A stretch of 6,826 nt of DNA from Gemmatimonadota bacterium. GTDB taxonomy: Bacteria; Latescibacterota; UBA2968; UBA8231. The position numbers and the translations under genes were made by a program. The DNA is taken from positions 19,464 through 26,289 of the forward strand of contig PATE01000008.1 of assembly GCA_002712305.1 (NCBI GenBank), in the 5' to 3' direction. The notes beneath the pieces are model-generated. The model searched no databases and had not been told where the DNA came from. It saw only the letters and a list, made by a program, of their open reading frames with translations. This document shows, in pieces, positions 1 through 6,353 of this stretch (position 1 is the stretch's first letter; each line of letters begins with the position of its first letter).

Positions 1-884
1 ACCACGTAGCCATTCAGATCCCAGAAGTAGAACTCCTTCTCGTCGATCCCCGAATCCGGATCGCGGATGTACACCGACGGATGGACGTAAGCGCCACTCT
101 CCTCGACCCACGTATTTTGACCATCACTGTTGACGGCAGGTGGCGGATTCGACCCCTTGCCTCCCGGGCGGTATAACACGGCCTTGTACGCCGGATTGGC
201 ACTTGCCCACTCTGGAGGCGCATCCCCTTCACCGCCAGGTCCCGGCCCGTTGGATTGGATCATGGCTCGACCTGCATAACAGTAGGTGAGCAGGCGCTTG
301 GCAGATCCCGTCCAGGGTCGCATGCCCTGCAGTGTCGATTCGGCCACGAGCAGCAGATCGCCCGCCTGCAGGGATGGCTGTCTCACCAGACCCATATGGT
401 CAGCCCCCGTCAACAGATCTTGGGGTGTTTCCACATTGCTCTTGTGACTGGCCTGCACCATCACCAACCCGCCATCGCCGGGACCTACGTCCTCGAGAGC
501 CCAGATCGCCTTGAGCCCCTGGCAGCTGCGCCGGCCATTCTGCTGGAAATAAGCAATGGAAGGATTGCGTGGCTCATCCCCACCGACGAGGGTCCCCGTG
601 AACTCGTCGGCACGAGTACCGAGCAATCGGGGCGCCTGATCGAGTCGGAAGCCGTGCCCGACCAATTGGTTGAGATACCAGACCAGCTGGGGTTGCACGA
701 GCAGGTCGCGAAACAACTCCCGTTGGGGCGTCGGCCACCCCAGCATCCCTTCACCACCTCCCGCCTCGTCCAGTGCTCGGTTCAGCGCTTCCACCTCCGG
801 CGGACTCAGGACGCCTGGAACGTGCAGATATCCAGCCACATCAAAGGCATAGTCCTGCTCGTTGGTCATCATTTCGTCGTCCAT
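1..884 (-). CDS. Phytanoyl-CoA dioxygenase (PhyH)-like protein, 3' end off the left edge
   Basis: 294 codons are visible and the frame is still open at base 1, so the C-terminus is missing. The fold is that of PhyH-type Fe(II)/2-oxoglutarate oxygenases. Residues about 124-150 carry the typical core strand, with 'EDVGPGDGG' at 131-139 and 'SHKSN' at 146-150. 'AGDLLLV' lies at 174-180, and 'GMRPW' at 187-191 precedes a basic 'SAKRLLTY' strand. Family members normally hydroxylate small molecules or lipids in the cytosol. Compared with relatives I remember, the two histidine iron ligands seem replaced: V100 stands where 'HGG' is usual, and Q186 where 'THG' is usual, so activity is doubtful. The start is the ATG at 884 because a GGAGG lies 5 nt upstream; in-frame ATGs at 896, 872 and 869 are alternatives. 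It is divergent from the 1003-4490 gene set. Family assignment is firm; substrate is unknown. Confidence 0.88.
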   Translation of the reverse strand, partial: MDDEMMTNEQDYAFDVAGYLHVPGVLSPPEVEALNRALDEAGGGEGMLGWPTPQRELFRDLLVQPQLVWYLNQLVGHGFRLDQAPRLLGTRADEFTGTLVGGDEPRNPSIAYFQQNGRRSCQGLKAIWALEDVGPGDGGLVMVQASHKSNVETPQDLLTGADHMGLVRQPSLQAGDLLLVAESTLQGMRPWTGSAKRLLTYCYAGRAMIQSNGPGPGGEGDAPPEWASANPAYKAVLYRPGGKGSNPPPAVNSDGQNTWVEESGAYVHPSVYIRDPDSGIDEKEFYFWDLNGYV

Positions 885-1002
885 TCGGCCCTCCATTGCG
901 TCATTCGCGATTGTTGCTCGGAAAGATGTAAGTTGGCCTTGTCTGCCAGAGCAAACACCACCAGGTTGACGCCTTCACGGCACGGACAACAAGAAGGAAG
1001 AG
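885..1002. promoter_or_regulatory. Divergent intergenic region, probable shared promoter region
   Basis: These 118 nt separate two genes read in opposite directions, so promoters for both should lie here or just inside the genes. On the plus strand a TTGACG at 966-971 resembles a -35 box, but no convincing -10 box lies about 17 nt downstream, and the ribosome binding site follows almost at once. On the minus strand only weak half-matches are visible. I cannot name a regulator or operator. Confidence 0.35.
890..894 (-). promoter_or_regulatory. Ribosome binding site of the PhyH-like gene
   Basis: The minus strand reads GGAGG here, 5 nt before the ATG at 884. This favours 884 over the in-frame ATG at 896, which has no such site in front of it. 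The site lies inside the possible 896 start. Confidence 0.6.
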
Positions 1003-2328
1003 ATGGCAAAGGCGGGATGGTCTCAGATAGATTCGACGCCACCCCTCGGACTACCGATGGGTGGCCGGGGGCCGCGATTCTCACCGGGTACCGAGATCCT
1101 CGACCCCTTGGTCGCACAGGCTGTCGTTTTGGAGGATGGGTCGGGCGAGCGAACCCTGTGGCTGTCTATCGACATGATCGGCATGGCATGGCCACAAACG
1201 AGTGGCTTCCGCCAGGAACTGTCGGCCATGACCGGGATTGCCTTCGAGGCCATCGTCATCAACTTCTCTCACACCCACAGTGGCCCCATGTCGGGGTTCG
1301 AGGGATACGCGACGACGAAAGCGAAGCCCGCTGACCTGACCGCCTACGAAGACGACCTGATCCAGCGTTGTGTGAAGATGTCGATCGACGCTGTGCAGAG
1401 ACTCCAGGACGTATCCGTCCGCGTCTGTCACGGATCATCGGCCATCGGCATCAATCGTCGCCGACCAGATGCAGAGGGTGTCATGGGGATGGGACCCAAT
1501 CCTGAGGGGCTGTGCAATCCTGATCTCTGGATCTTGGATGTGCAGGCCCATTCGGGGGATGGTCGCTGCGTGCTGTTCAGCCATGGGTGCCACCCCGTCA
1601 TGGTATACGGATTCTCCTGGCAGGGCATCTCGGCAGACTGGCCAGGTGTCTGCAGAGGTCACCTTGCTCAACATCTGGATGGAGACGTTCACGCGCAGTT
1701 CATCCAGGGCCTGGCGGGAAATGTGCGCCCCCGCCAGTTGGCCGATCTGGCGGCGGGGACATTTCGCGTCTCTGAGCCAGATGACTACCGGGCGACAGGC
1801 CGACAGATTGCCGAGGATGCCATGGCGACCCTCGACGACGAGGGCGAAGTCCTCGACCTCGACTTAGCCAGTGTCTCAGATTTCGCGATGGCACCCAAGG
1901 ACCACTCACGACTGCCCGATCTCTCCCACTGGGAGAGCCTCGCCCGAGGCGAAAACGAACTGGAACAGAACCTGGGAGAGTATTGGCGCGATCGGTTGGG
2001 CGCCGGGATTCCACCCGTGAAATTCCTGCCGTGGAATGTTGGGTTGATCCGGCTTGCTCAGGGTCACCAGATTGCTTGGTTGGCCAACGAAGTGCTTGCA
2101 GAGTGGTTGCCCCTATTGCGTGAGTGGCTGCAGGACCCGAAGCTGATCGCCTGGGGGTATTGTCAGGACGGCAGAAACTACATGCCCACGGACGAGTTGA
2201 TCTCCGAAGGCGGATACGAAGTTGACCGAGCCAACACCTACAGCAAGAACGGCCCAGGGCCGGTGGCCATGGGCATCAACGAGGCCGTACAGCGAACGTA
2301 TCTTGCCATGGCCAAACGGCTCGACTGA
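1003..2328 (+). CDS. Neutral/alkaline (non-lysosomal) ceramidase-like protein, serine-less
   Basis: 441 residues matching the N-terminal catalytic domain of neutral ceramidases. Visible landmarks are 'SHTHSGP' at 89-95 (H90 and H92 align with the zinc and catalytic histidines), 'NRRRPD' at 151-156, 'SHGCHPV' at 193-199 (H197, zinc ligand), 'SADWPG' at 210-215, E363 in 'LANEVLAE' (zinc glutamate), and a tyrosine-rich end near 393-405 that may supply the tyrosine ligand. Known ceramidases cut the amide of ceramide using a serine in a GDVSP motif; here the site reads 'AGNVRP' (238-243), with arginine in place of serine, so that mechanism is not available. There is no signal peptide, and the C-terminal Ig-like domain of secreted enzymes is absent, so it is probably cytosolic. 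The start at 1003 has a good AAGGAAG site. It is the first gene of the plus-strand set. The fold is a confident call; the reaction is unknown. Confidence 0.87.
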   Translation: MAKAGWSQIDSTPPLGLPMGGRGPRFSPGTEILDPLVAQAVVLEDGSGERTLWLSIDMIGMAWPQTSGFRQELSAMTGIAFEAIVINFSHTHSGPMSGFEGYATTKAKPADLTAYEDDLIQRCVKMSIDAVQRLQDVSVRVCHGSSAIGINRRRPDAEGVMGMGPNPEGLCNPDLWILDVQAHSGDGRCVLFSHGCHPVMVYGFSWQGISADWPGVCRGHLAQHLDGDVHAQFIQGLAGNVRPRQLADLAAGTFRVSEPDDYRATGRQIAEDAMATLDDEGEVLDLDLASVSDFAMAPKDHSRLPDLSHWESLARGENELEQNLGEYWRDRLGAGIPPVKFLPWNVGLIRLAQGHQIAWLANEVLAEWLPLLREWLQDPKLIAWGYCQDGRNYMPTDELISEGGYEVDRANTYSKNGPGPVAMGINEAVQRTYLAMAKRLD

Positions 2329-2333
2329 ATGGA

Positions 2334-2338
2334 AAGGA
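2334..2338 (+). promoter_or_regulatory. Ribosome binding site deciding the start at 2347
   Basis: AAGGA lies 8 nt before the ATG at 2347. The competing in-frame ATG at 2329 directly abuts the previous stop codon and has no purine-rich site upstream, so 2347 is preferred. It would be usable by ribosomes finishing the upstream gene. Confidence 0.5.
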
Positions 2339-2346
2339 ACTCTGGC

Positions 2347-2886
2347 ATGCCCCCCACCTTCAAAGAGTTGACCGCCTTCTTCGGAGAGGTTGGAGCCGAC
2401 AAGGTCGGTCACACCAATAAGTCTTACGTGGCCCACGCCATCGGTGTGTACACTGACCTTAAGGAATGGGGATTCGATGAAGAATTTGCGCGGATCGGTC
2501 TGTTCCACAGTATCTATGGAACACAATTGTTCCAGGGATTCACCCTACCCTTGGAACGGCGGGGAGATATCCGCAGGATGATCGGTGACCATCCCGAGTT
2601 TCTCGTCTACGTGAACTGCGCCATGGATCGCGACAGTTTCGACGCCCAGGTCCCTTGCCGAGATGCGCCGTATCCGATCATCGATCGCTTTACGAAGGAG
2701 CAGATTATCCTCGACGAAAAGACCTTTGATGAACTCGTGAGTATTCATCTGTGCGATTGGCTGGAACAGGTAGAGCGGTCGGAGATGTGGGACTATCGCC
2801 GTGACGCCTTCCATGCTATGGCACAGCGGCTGGGAGGTATCGCAGCTGAATCGTATGAGAAGACGTTCGCCCGAGAGCCAGCGTGA
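2347..2886 (+). CDS. DUF6817 family protein (possible HD-like fold)
   Basis: 179 residues from the preferred ATG at 2347; starting at 2329 would add six residues. The sequence matches the DUF6817 pattern as I remember it: a histidine at 22, then 'AHAIGVYTDLKEWG' at 29-42, the hallmark 'GLFHSIYGT' at 51-59, 'DIRRMIGD' at 74-81, 'CAMDRDSF' at 91-98, and 'HLCDWLEQ' at 134-141. The conserved H30, H54, D94, H134 and D137 are spaced in a helical protein in a way that recalls metal-binding HD-domain proteins, but the classical HD pair is not present, so this link is inference. No signal peptide or membrane segment is seen, so it is likely cytosolic. It starts 18 nt after the ceramidase-like gene and ends 15 nt before the next, so co-transcription is likely. 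Biochemical function is unknown. Confidence 0.82.
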   Translation: MPPTFKELTAFFGEVGADKVGHTNKSYVAHAIGVYTDLKEWGFDEEFARIGLFHSIYGTQLFQGFTLPLERRGDIRRMIGDHPEFLVYVNCAMDRDSFDAQVPCRDAPYPIIDRFTKEQIILDEKTFDELVSIHLCDWLEQVERSEMWDYRRDAFHAMAQRLGGIAAESYEKTFAREPA

Positions 2887-2891
2887 TCGAA

Positions 2892-2896
2892 GGAGG
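2892..2896 (+). promoter_or_regulatory. Strong ribosome binding site for the small lysine-rich protein
   Basis: A perfect GGAGG (within AAGGAGGA) sits 5 nt before the ATG at 2902. It is among the strongest sites in the window and the main argument that this short reading frame is really translated. Confidence 0.7.
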
Positions 2897-2901
2897 ATTC
2901 C

Positions 2902-3105
2902 ATGTCCAAGAAGAAGCTGAAGAAGAAGAGAGTCGTCACGAAAAAGAAGAGTTCTGCGAAGAAGAAGACGAAGCCGAAAGGCTCATCCGCCGAACAGCAG
3001 GACTCGGAGCCCGTGCAGCGCGACGCGGTCCCCCGTGATACAGGGAAAGGCCATCTTGGCGGCCCCGTGAAAACGACTCGGATGCAGAAACACCAGAGTC
3101 GATAG
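2902..3105 (+). CDS. Small lysine-rich basic protein (67 aa), unknown function
   Basis: I do not recognise a family. The first 26 residues hold 14 lysines and one arginine in KKK blocks separated by short S/T/V/A stretches, much like histone H1 tails or nucleic-acid-binding tails. Residues 27-67 are polar with mixed charge (Q, E, D, R, G) and look disordered. There is no hydrophobic core, membrane segment or cysteine. The ATG has a perfect GGAGG at ideal distance, and the gene fits exactly into the 15- and 50-nt gaps of the plus-strand set, which supports it being real. Binding to DNA, RNA or acidic membrane surfaces is a guess from charge alone. Lysine-rich composition can also arise from low-complexity drift. 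A hairpin begins at its last codons (see 3100-3121). Confidence 0.62.
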   Translation: MSKKKLKKKRVVTKKKSSAKKKTKPKGSSAEQQDSEPVQRDAVPRDTGKGHLGGPVKTTRMQKHQSR

Positions 3106-3121
3106 CCACTCCGGGCTATCG
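3100..3121 (+). terminator. Intercistronic hairpin over the stop codon, no T-tract
   Basis: CGATAGCC (3100-3107) and GGCTATCG (3114-3121) form a perfect 8-bp inverted repeat with a 6-nt loop. It overlaps the TAG stop at 3103-3105 of the lysine-rich gene. No run of T follows, so it is not a standard intrinsic terminator. It may be an mRNA processing or stability element, or partial attenuation before the iron-sulfur gene. The pairing is seen directly; the role is inference. Confidence 0.4.
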
Positions 3122-3155
3122 CCATCCAAGCGACGTGTGAAACCTGAAGGATCCT

Positions 3156-3722
3156 ATGGCATCGGCTGACAAGAAGCAGACCATCAAACACCTTCCCAAT
3201 GGTCCCTACCTGTGTTCGAATCTGTCTGTCCTGGTCAGCTACGCCGACGGTACCCATAAGACCAACGGCTTCACAGGTGACAAAGATCCGGATGGCGTAC
3301 CCGACAAACGGGAAAACTTCGAAGGTGACAAGGTCGTCGTGCACGACAATCGCGGGCTTTGTGCTCACGCTGGTCGGTGTACGTTGGAAACCGTGTTCCG
3401 ACCGGGCAAGGAGCCCTTCGTCGATGCCAACGGAGCCAGCGCGGACCAGATCATCGAGACGATCAAGCAATGTCCTTCTGGCGCGCTCAGTTATAGCATC
3501 GATGGTGTGGAACACGCCGAACGGGGTGGTGATCCTCAAATCGGTGTGGCCCCGAATGGTCCTTACATCTGTAGCGGTGGCGTGAAACTGGAAGACGTAG
3601 AGTTGCCCGAGGGCGCAACCCTCGATCACGTCGCCCTGTGTCGCTGTGGGGCCAGCACGAACAAGCACTTTTGCTCCGGCGCCCACTGGGACGTGCAGTT
3701 CGATGAGAACGCCGGCGACTGA
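3156..3722 (+). CDS. Fer4_19 + CDGSH-type iron-sulfur protein
   Basis: 188 residues carrying two iron-sulfur modules. Residues about 58-113 match the divergent single-cluster Fer4_19 domain: C69, H71 and C75 in 'GLCAHAGRC', then C106 in 'CPSGAL'. Residues 160-180 match a CDGSH (mitoNEET-like) site: C162-x-C164-x8-C173-x3-H177 in 'CRCGASTNKHFCSGAH', giving the 3Cys-1His set that binds a [2Fe-2S] cluster. The usual proline before the third cysteine region is H171, and the signature DGS reads SGA, so it is a variant. 'PNGPYxCS' occurs twice, at 14-21 and 133-140, suggesting an internal duplication of the beta-strand unit, with only the second copy keeping the cluster site. It is probably a soluble redox or cluster-transfer protein. 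A GAAGGA lies 4 nt before the start. The partner is unknown; the gene to its right is a membrane hydrolase. Confidence 0.9.
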   Translation: MASADKKQTIKHLPNGPYLCSNLSVLVSYADGTHKTNGFTGDKDPDGVPDKRENFEGDKVVVHDNRGLCAHAGRCTLETVFRPGKEPFVDANGASADQIIETIKQCPSGALSYSIDGVEHAERGGDPQIGVAPNGPYICSGGVKLEDVELPEGATLDHVALCRCGASTNKHFCSGAHWDVQFDENAGD

Positions 3723-3731
3723 CAGACCCTG

Positions 3732-4490
3732 ATGAGTCAACCGGGGAGCCCCGCGTGGAAACCGGGTGTCCTGCTGGCGATCGTCGTCAGTTCGGCCCTT
3801 GCCGTGTGGGCCCTGGATCCGATCGAGCAGAATCTCAGCTACCACGCCTTCGCCGATACGCGAACCCTCTTCGGCATCCCCAACGGCCTCGACGTTCTCT
3901 CGAACCTGCCCTTCCTGATCGTTGGAGTTCTCGGTCTGAGGGCGTGCGCTGTGGCTGCACCTGACCCGATTCGTCACGCCTGGATGGCGCTGTTTGCTGG
4001 CGTGGCACTGGTCAGCCTCGGATCGGCCTACTATCACTGGTCACCGACCAATGACTCCCTCGTCTTCGACCGCCTGCCCATGTCGGCGGGTTTCATGGCC
4101 CTCTTCGTGGCACTTCTGGGCGAAGCTGTGGATCGTAGGCTCGTCAGATGGGGTCTGGTGCCCGCCCTTCTGCTAGGGATGGCGAGCGTCGTGTACTGGG
4201 CGATGTTCGATGACCTGCGCCCCTACCTGTGGGTACAGATCATCCCCCTTCTCACGATTCCCGTGGTGATGTTGCTCTACCGAGGACGCCTTGCCCATGG
4301 ATGGTGGCTCGCCGCCGCCTTGGGACTGTACCTACTGGCGAAAGGGGCGGAACTTCTCGATGCGCAGGTATATGCGTTGACTCTTGAGCTGTCCAGCGGG
4401 CACACCCTCAAGCATCTGCTCGCGGCGGCCGGCTGTTATTGTCTCGTCTTGATACAGCGCGGAAGGTGTCGCCCACTGCAGCCTGTCTGA
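3732..4490 (+). CDS. Alkaline ceramidase-like membrane hydrolase (CREST superfamily)
   Basis: 252 residues with seven or eight hydrophobic segments (about 11-28, 55-75, 83-98, 116-131, 139-158, 165-184, 190-204 and 226-241). It carries the full CREST metal site: S98 and H102 in 'GSAYYH', D113 in 'FDRLPM', and H224 and H228 in 'SGHTLKHL'. The spacings (S-x3-H, H to D of 11, H-x3-H) equal those of alkaline ceramidases as I remember them. Other family marks are 'YHAFADTR' at 37-44, 'GIPNGLDVLSNLPF' at 48-61 and 'DLRPYLWVQ' at 161-169. Characterised members are zinc hydrolases that cut ceramide or related amides in membranes; the bacterial substrate is unknown. It starts 9 nt after the iron-sulfur gene without a clear ribosome binding site, which suggests translational coupling. 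It is the last gene of the set, and its stop is 5 nt from the stop of the opposing polymerase gene. Confidence 0.85.
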   Translation: MSQPGSPAWKPGVLLAIVVSSALAVWALDPIEQNLSYHAFADTRTLFGIPNGLDVLSNLPFLIVGVLGLRACAVAAPDPIRHAWMALFAGVALVSLGSAYYHWSPTNDSLVFDRLPMSAGFMALFVALLGEAVDRRLVRWGLVPALLLGMASVVYWAMFDDLRPYLWVQIIPLLTIPVVMLLYRGRLAHGWWLAAALGLYLLAKGAELLDAQVYALTLELSSGHTLKHLLAAAGCYCLVLIQRGRCRPLQPV

Positions 4491-4495
4491 CGGGC

Positions 4496-5707
4496 TCACG
4501 TCTCCACACCGAGGTGGATCGCATCATACCCAAAACGCTCGCGCACGGCGTCGACGGCGCGACCGATGGGGGGCCGTTCTGCTTCATCGAAGGGCAGTTG
4601 AAGCTGAGCAGGTGCCTCCTCCAGGCCAGACAGGGCGATTCCGAGCAGTCGAACCTGACGACGGCCATCGTAGTTTTCCCTGAACAGCTGCTTCACACAG
4701 CCGAGCACCCGTTTCTCCACATTCGTCGCCTTGATCGTTCGCGCCCTTGTGAGCGTTTCGAAATCGGCATAGCGAAGCTTGAGCGTGATCGTGCGGGCCA
4801 GAATGGCCCGTCGACGCGCGCGCCAGCAGACCCGTTCGCACAGAGATCGCAAGCGATCGTGGATGGCATACAGGTCACCCACGTCGTGACCGAACGTGCT
4901 CTCGTTGGAGATGCTGCCGACGGTCAGACCTTCCGGGTCGTGTTCACGAAAGGCGGGGCGATCGCGGCCCAACTCGGTCTCGGCCAGGGCGTCGACGGTT
5001 CGACGCACCGATTCGGCAAGCGATCCGTCAGGTGAGGTCGCCGGTACCTTCAGCAGGTCGCCAAGTGTGTGAATGCCCGCTTCGAGCAGCCTCGCTTCGG
5101 CCACAGGGCCAATACCCGGCCACTTGCGACAGGGCAACGGTTCGACGAAACCCCGCTCTTCACCGTCGCGCACCATCCGCACACCTGCGGGTTTTGCCAC
5201 ATTCGACGCCATCTTGGCGATCGGACGCGACGTGGCGATTCCAGCGCTGGCGGGCAACCCCAACTCGTCGTGAATCGTCTGACAGACCTCTCGGACAACG
5301 CGCTCGATCGTTGTATCCGAATCGGCGTCCTTCGGGGTGCGATACATTCCTTCACACTGCGTGAAATTGAGAAAATACTCGTCGATACTCGCCGTACGCA
5401 CGATCGGCGTGTACCGCTCGAGGATCTTCTTCACCTTGCTCGCATAGCCGCCATATTCACCGTGACGCCCGCTGATGTAGATGGCATTCGGCGCCAGGCG
5501 GTACGCCTCGGCAATGCCCATACCCGAACGCACGCCGAAGGCACGCACTTCATAGCTGGCCGCCGTGACCACGCCGCGGGTACCGGGCAGGGCTCCCACG
5601 ACGACGGGCTTGCCGATCAGTTTGGGTCGGAACAGACGCTCGACGGAGACAAAGAACGTGTCCAGGTCGAGGCAGCAGATACGGGCGTTTGGGGTGGGGT
5701 CTCCCAC
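4496..5707 (-). CDS. dinB: Y-family DNA polymerase (DNA polymerase IV)
   Basis: 403 residues with a complete translesion polymerase plan. The palm begins with 'CLDLDTFFVSVE' (12-23): D14 and D16 are metal ligands, and F19 aligns with the ribonucleotide-excluding steric gate of E. coli DinB (F13). 'SYEVRAFGVRSGM' at 51-63 is the fingers motif, 'SIDEYFL' at 107-113 supplies D109 and E110, 'ASAGIATSRPIAKMAS' at 153-168 and the helix-hairpin-helix 'WPGIGPVAEARLLEAG' at 196-211 follow, and the little-finger domain runs from about 255 to 362. 'QLQLPF' at 368-373 is a beta-clamp binding motif, followed by a 30-residue extension ending 'FGYDAIHLG'. The protein copies past damaged bases at low fidelity in DNA repair or tolerance. 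The start is a GTG with no good ribosome binding site; no in-frame ATG exists upstream before a TAG at 5813-5815. No LexA box was recognised. Confidence 0.96.
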   Translation of the reverse strand: MGDPTPNARICCLDLDTFFVSVERLFRPKLIGKPVVVGALPGTRGVVTAASYEVRAFGVRSGMGIAEAYRLAPNAIYISGRHGEYGGYASKVKKILERYTPIVRTASIDEYFLNFTQCEGMYRTPKDADSDTTIERVVREVCQTIHDELGLPASAGIATSRPIAKMASNVAKPAGVRMVRDGEERGFVEPLPCRKWPGIGPVAEARLLEAGIHTLGDLLKVPATSPDGSLAESVRRTVDALAETELGRDRPAFREHDPEGLTVGSISNESTFGHDVGDLYAIHDRLRSLCERVCWRARRRAILARTITLKLRYADFETLTRARTIKATNVEKRVLGCVKQLFRENYDGRRQVRLLGIALSGLEEAPAQLQLPFDEAERPPIGRAVDAVRERFGYDAIHLGVET

Positions 5708-5812
5708 GAGCGGGGCAATCCGGCCATCGTGAAAAGGGATGCGGTTCTGCTCATTGTGGGGGTCCTGTGCAACCCTGGCAAGAGCAAATCGAGCGCCCCT
5801 TCCGGGGAGAAT

Positions 5813-6334
5813 CTACTCGAGAACGAGCCGGGCGTAACGCAGGAAGATGCCACCACCCGGCCGGCCAAAGGGACCATTCACGGCCAGGACGGCGATCACA
5901 TGCTGACGCCCGGGCTCGGCGTGCTCACTAACACAGACGCGCTGTGGATAGTTGAACCCCGAGACACACCCGCGCCCCGTCTCACCGAAGGCCATGTCGC
6001 ACTCACCATCGATCCACAGTTCGCCGTAGTCATCAACACACGTTTCGAAGAAGATCGAACGCCCGGCGAGGTCTTGCCCCTCGATGGCAGTCGGTAGCGT
6101 GATCGTGATTCGATACCATCCGAAACACAGACCGGTGGATCGACCCTTCTGGATGTCGTCGATCACCTCCCAGCCACTGTCGTCGTAGTCCGCCAGACGA
6201 ACAGGTGTTTCGGCCATCTCGTGAACCAGACCACCATTCGGTTCTCCGGGAACCAGACCATCCGCGTATCGCCAATGTGCTCTCAGTAGGTCTCGCTCGT
6301 CAGCTTGTTCCAGATCGAGGGTCCGTGGACTCAT
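5813..6334 (-). CDS. Stand-alone galactose-binding-like (jelly-roll) domain protein
   Basis: 173 residues from the ATG at 6334, chosen because AAGGA lies 4 nt upstream; an in-frame ATG at 6433 would extend it by 33 residues into the receiver gene and is rejected. The sequence resembles the beta-sandwich sugar-binding domains found in family 2 glycoside hydrolases and sialate esterases: 'ADYDDSGWEVI' at 48-58, 'FGWYRITITLP' at 71-81, 'FFETCVDDYGELWIDGE' at 95-111, and 'PGGGIFLRYARLVLE' at 159-173. I remember near-identical patterns ('WRYADGLVPGEPNGGL' at 21-36) as short stand-alone proteins or fused to hydrolases in environmental bacteria. No catalytic domain and no signal peptide are seen here, so a cytosolic ligand-binding role is likely, but the ligand is unknown. 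It begins 19 nt after the receiver gene and ends 105 nt before the polymerase start. Confidence 0.72.
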   Translation of the reverse strand: MSPRTLDLEQADERDLLRAHWRYADGLVPGEPNGGLVHEMAETPVRLADYDDSGWEVIDDIQKGRSTGLCFGWYRITITLPTAIEGQDLAGRSIFFETCVDDYGELWIDGECDMAFGETGRGCVSGFNYPQRVCVSEHAEPGRQHVIAVLAVNGPFGRPGGGIFLRYARLVLE

Positions 6335-6353
6335 GATGTCCTTCTCGTGAGGG

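Noticed and set aside
966-994. TTGACG as a sigma-70 promoter for the plus-strand set
   Set aside because: No acceptable -10 box at 16-18 nt, and the start would leave almost no leader before the ribosome binding site.
255-1334. 359-codon plus-strand open frame opposite the PhyH gene
   Set aside because: It is antisense to the clearly PhyH-like reading and overlaps the start of the ceramidase-like gene. Its translation has no recognisable motif and is typical of GC-rich shadow frames.
2793-4037. 414-codon minus-strand open frame
   Set aside because: It lies antisense to four plus-strand genes. The FFFF runs are just the reverse of the lysine codons at 2902-3000. No family signal.
5796-5807. 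CCCC/GGGG mini-hairpin after the galactose-binding-like gene
   Set aside because: The stem is only 4 bp and there is no T-tract, so it is too weak to call a terminator.
5707-5815. Possible fusion of the galactose-binding-like protein to the polymerase by stop-codon readthrough
   Set aside because: The two genes share a frame, with 35 in-frame sense codons between the TAG and the GTG start. The first protein ends naturally at its last beta-strand and the linker shows no conserved sequence, so chance frame identity is simpler.
5069-6097. 342-codon plus-strand open frame
   Set aside because: It is antisense to the DNA polymerase and to the galactose-binding-like gene, which both have strong motifs. 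No family signal of its own.
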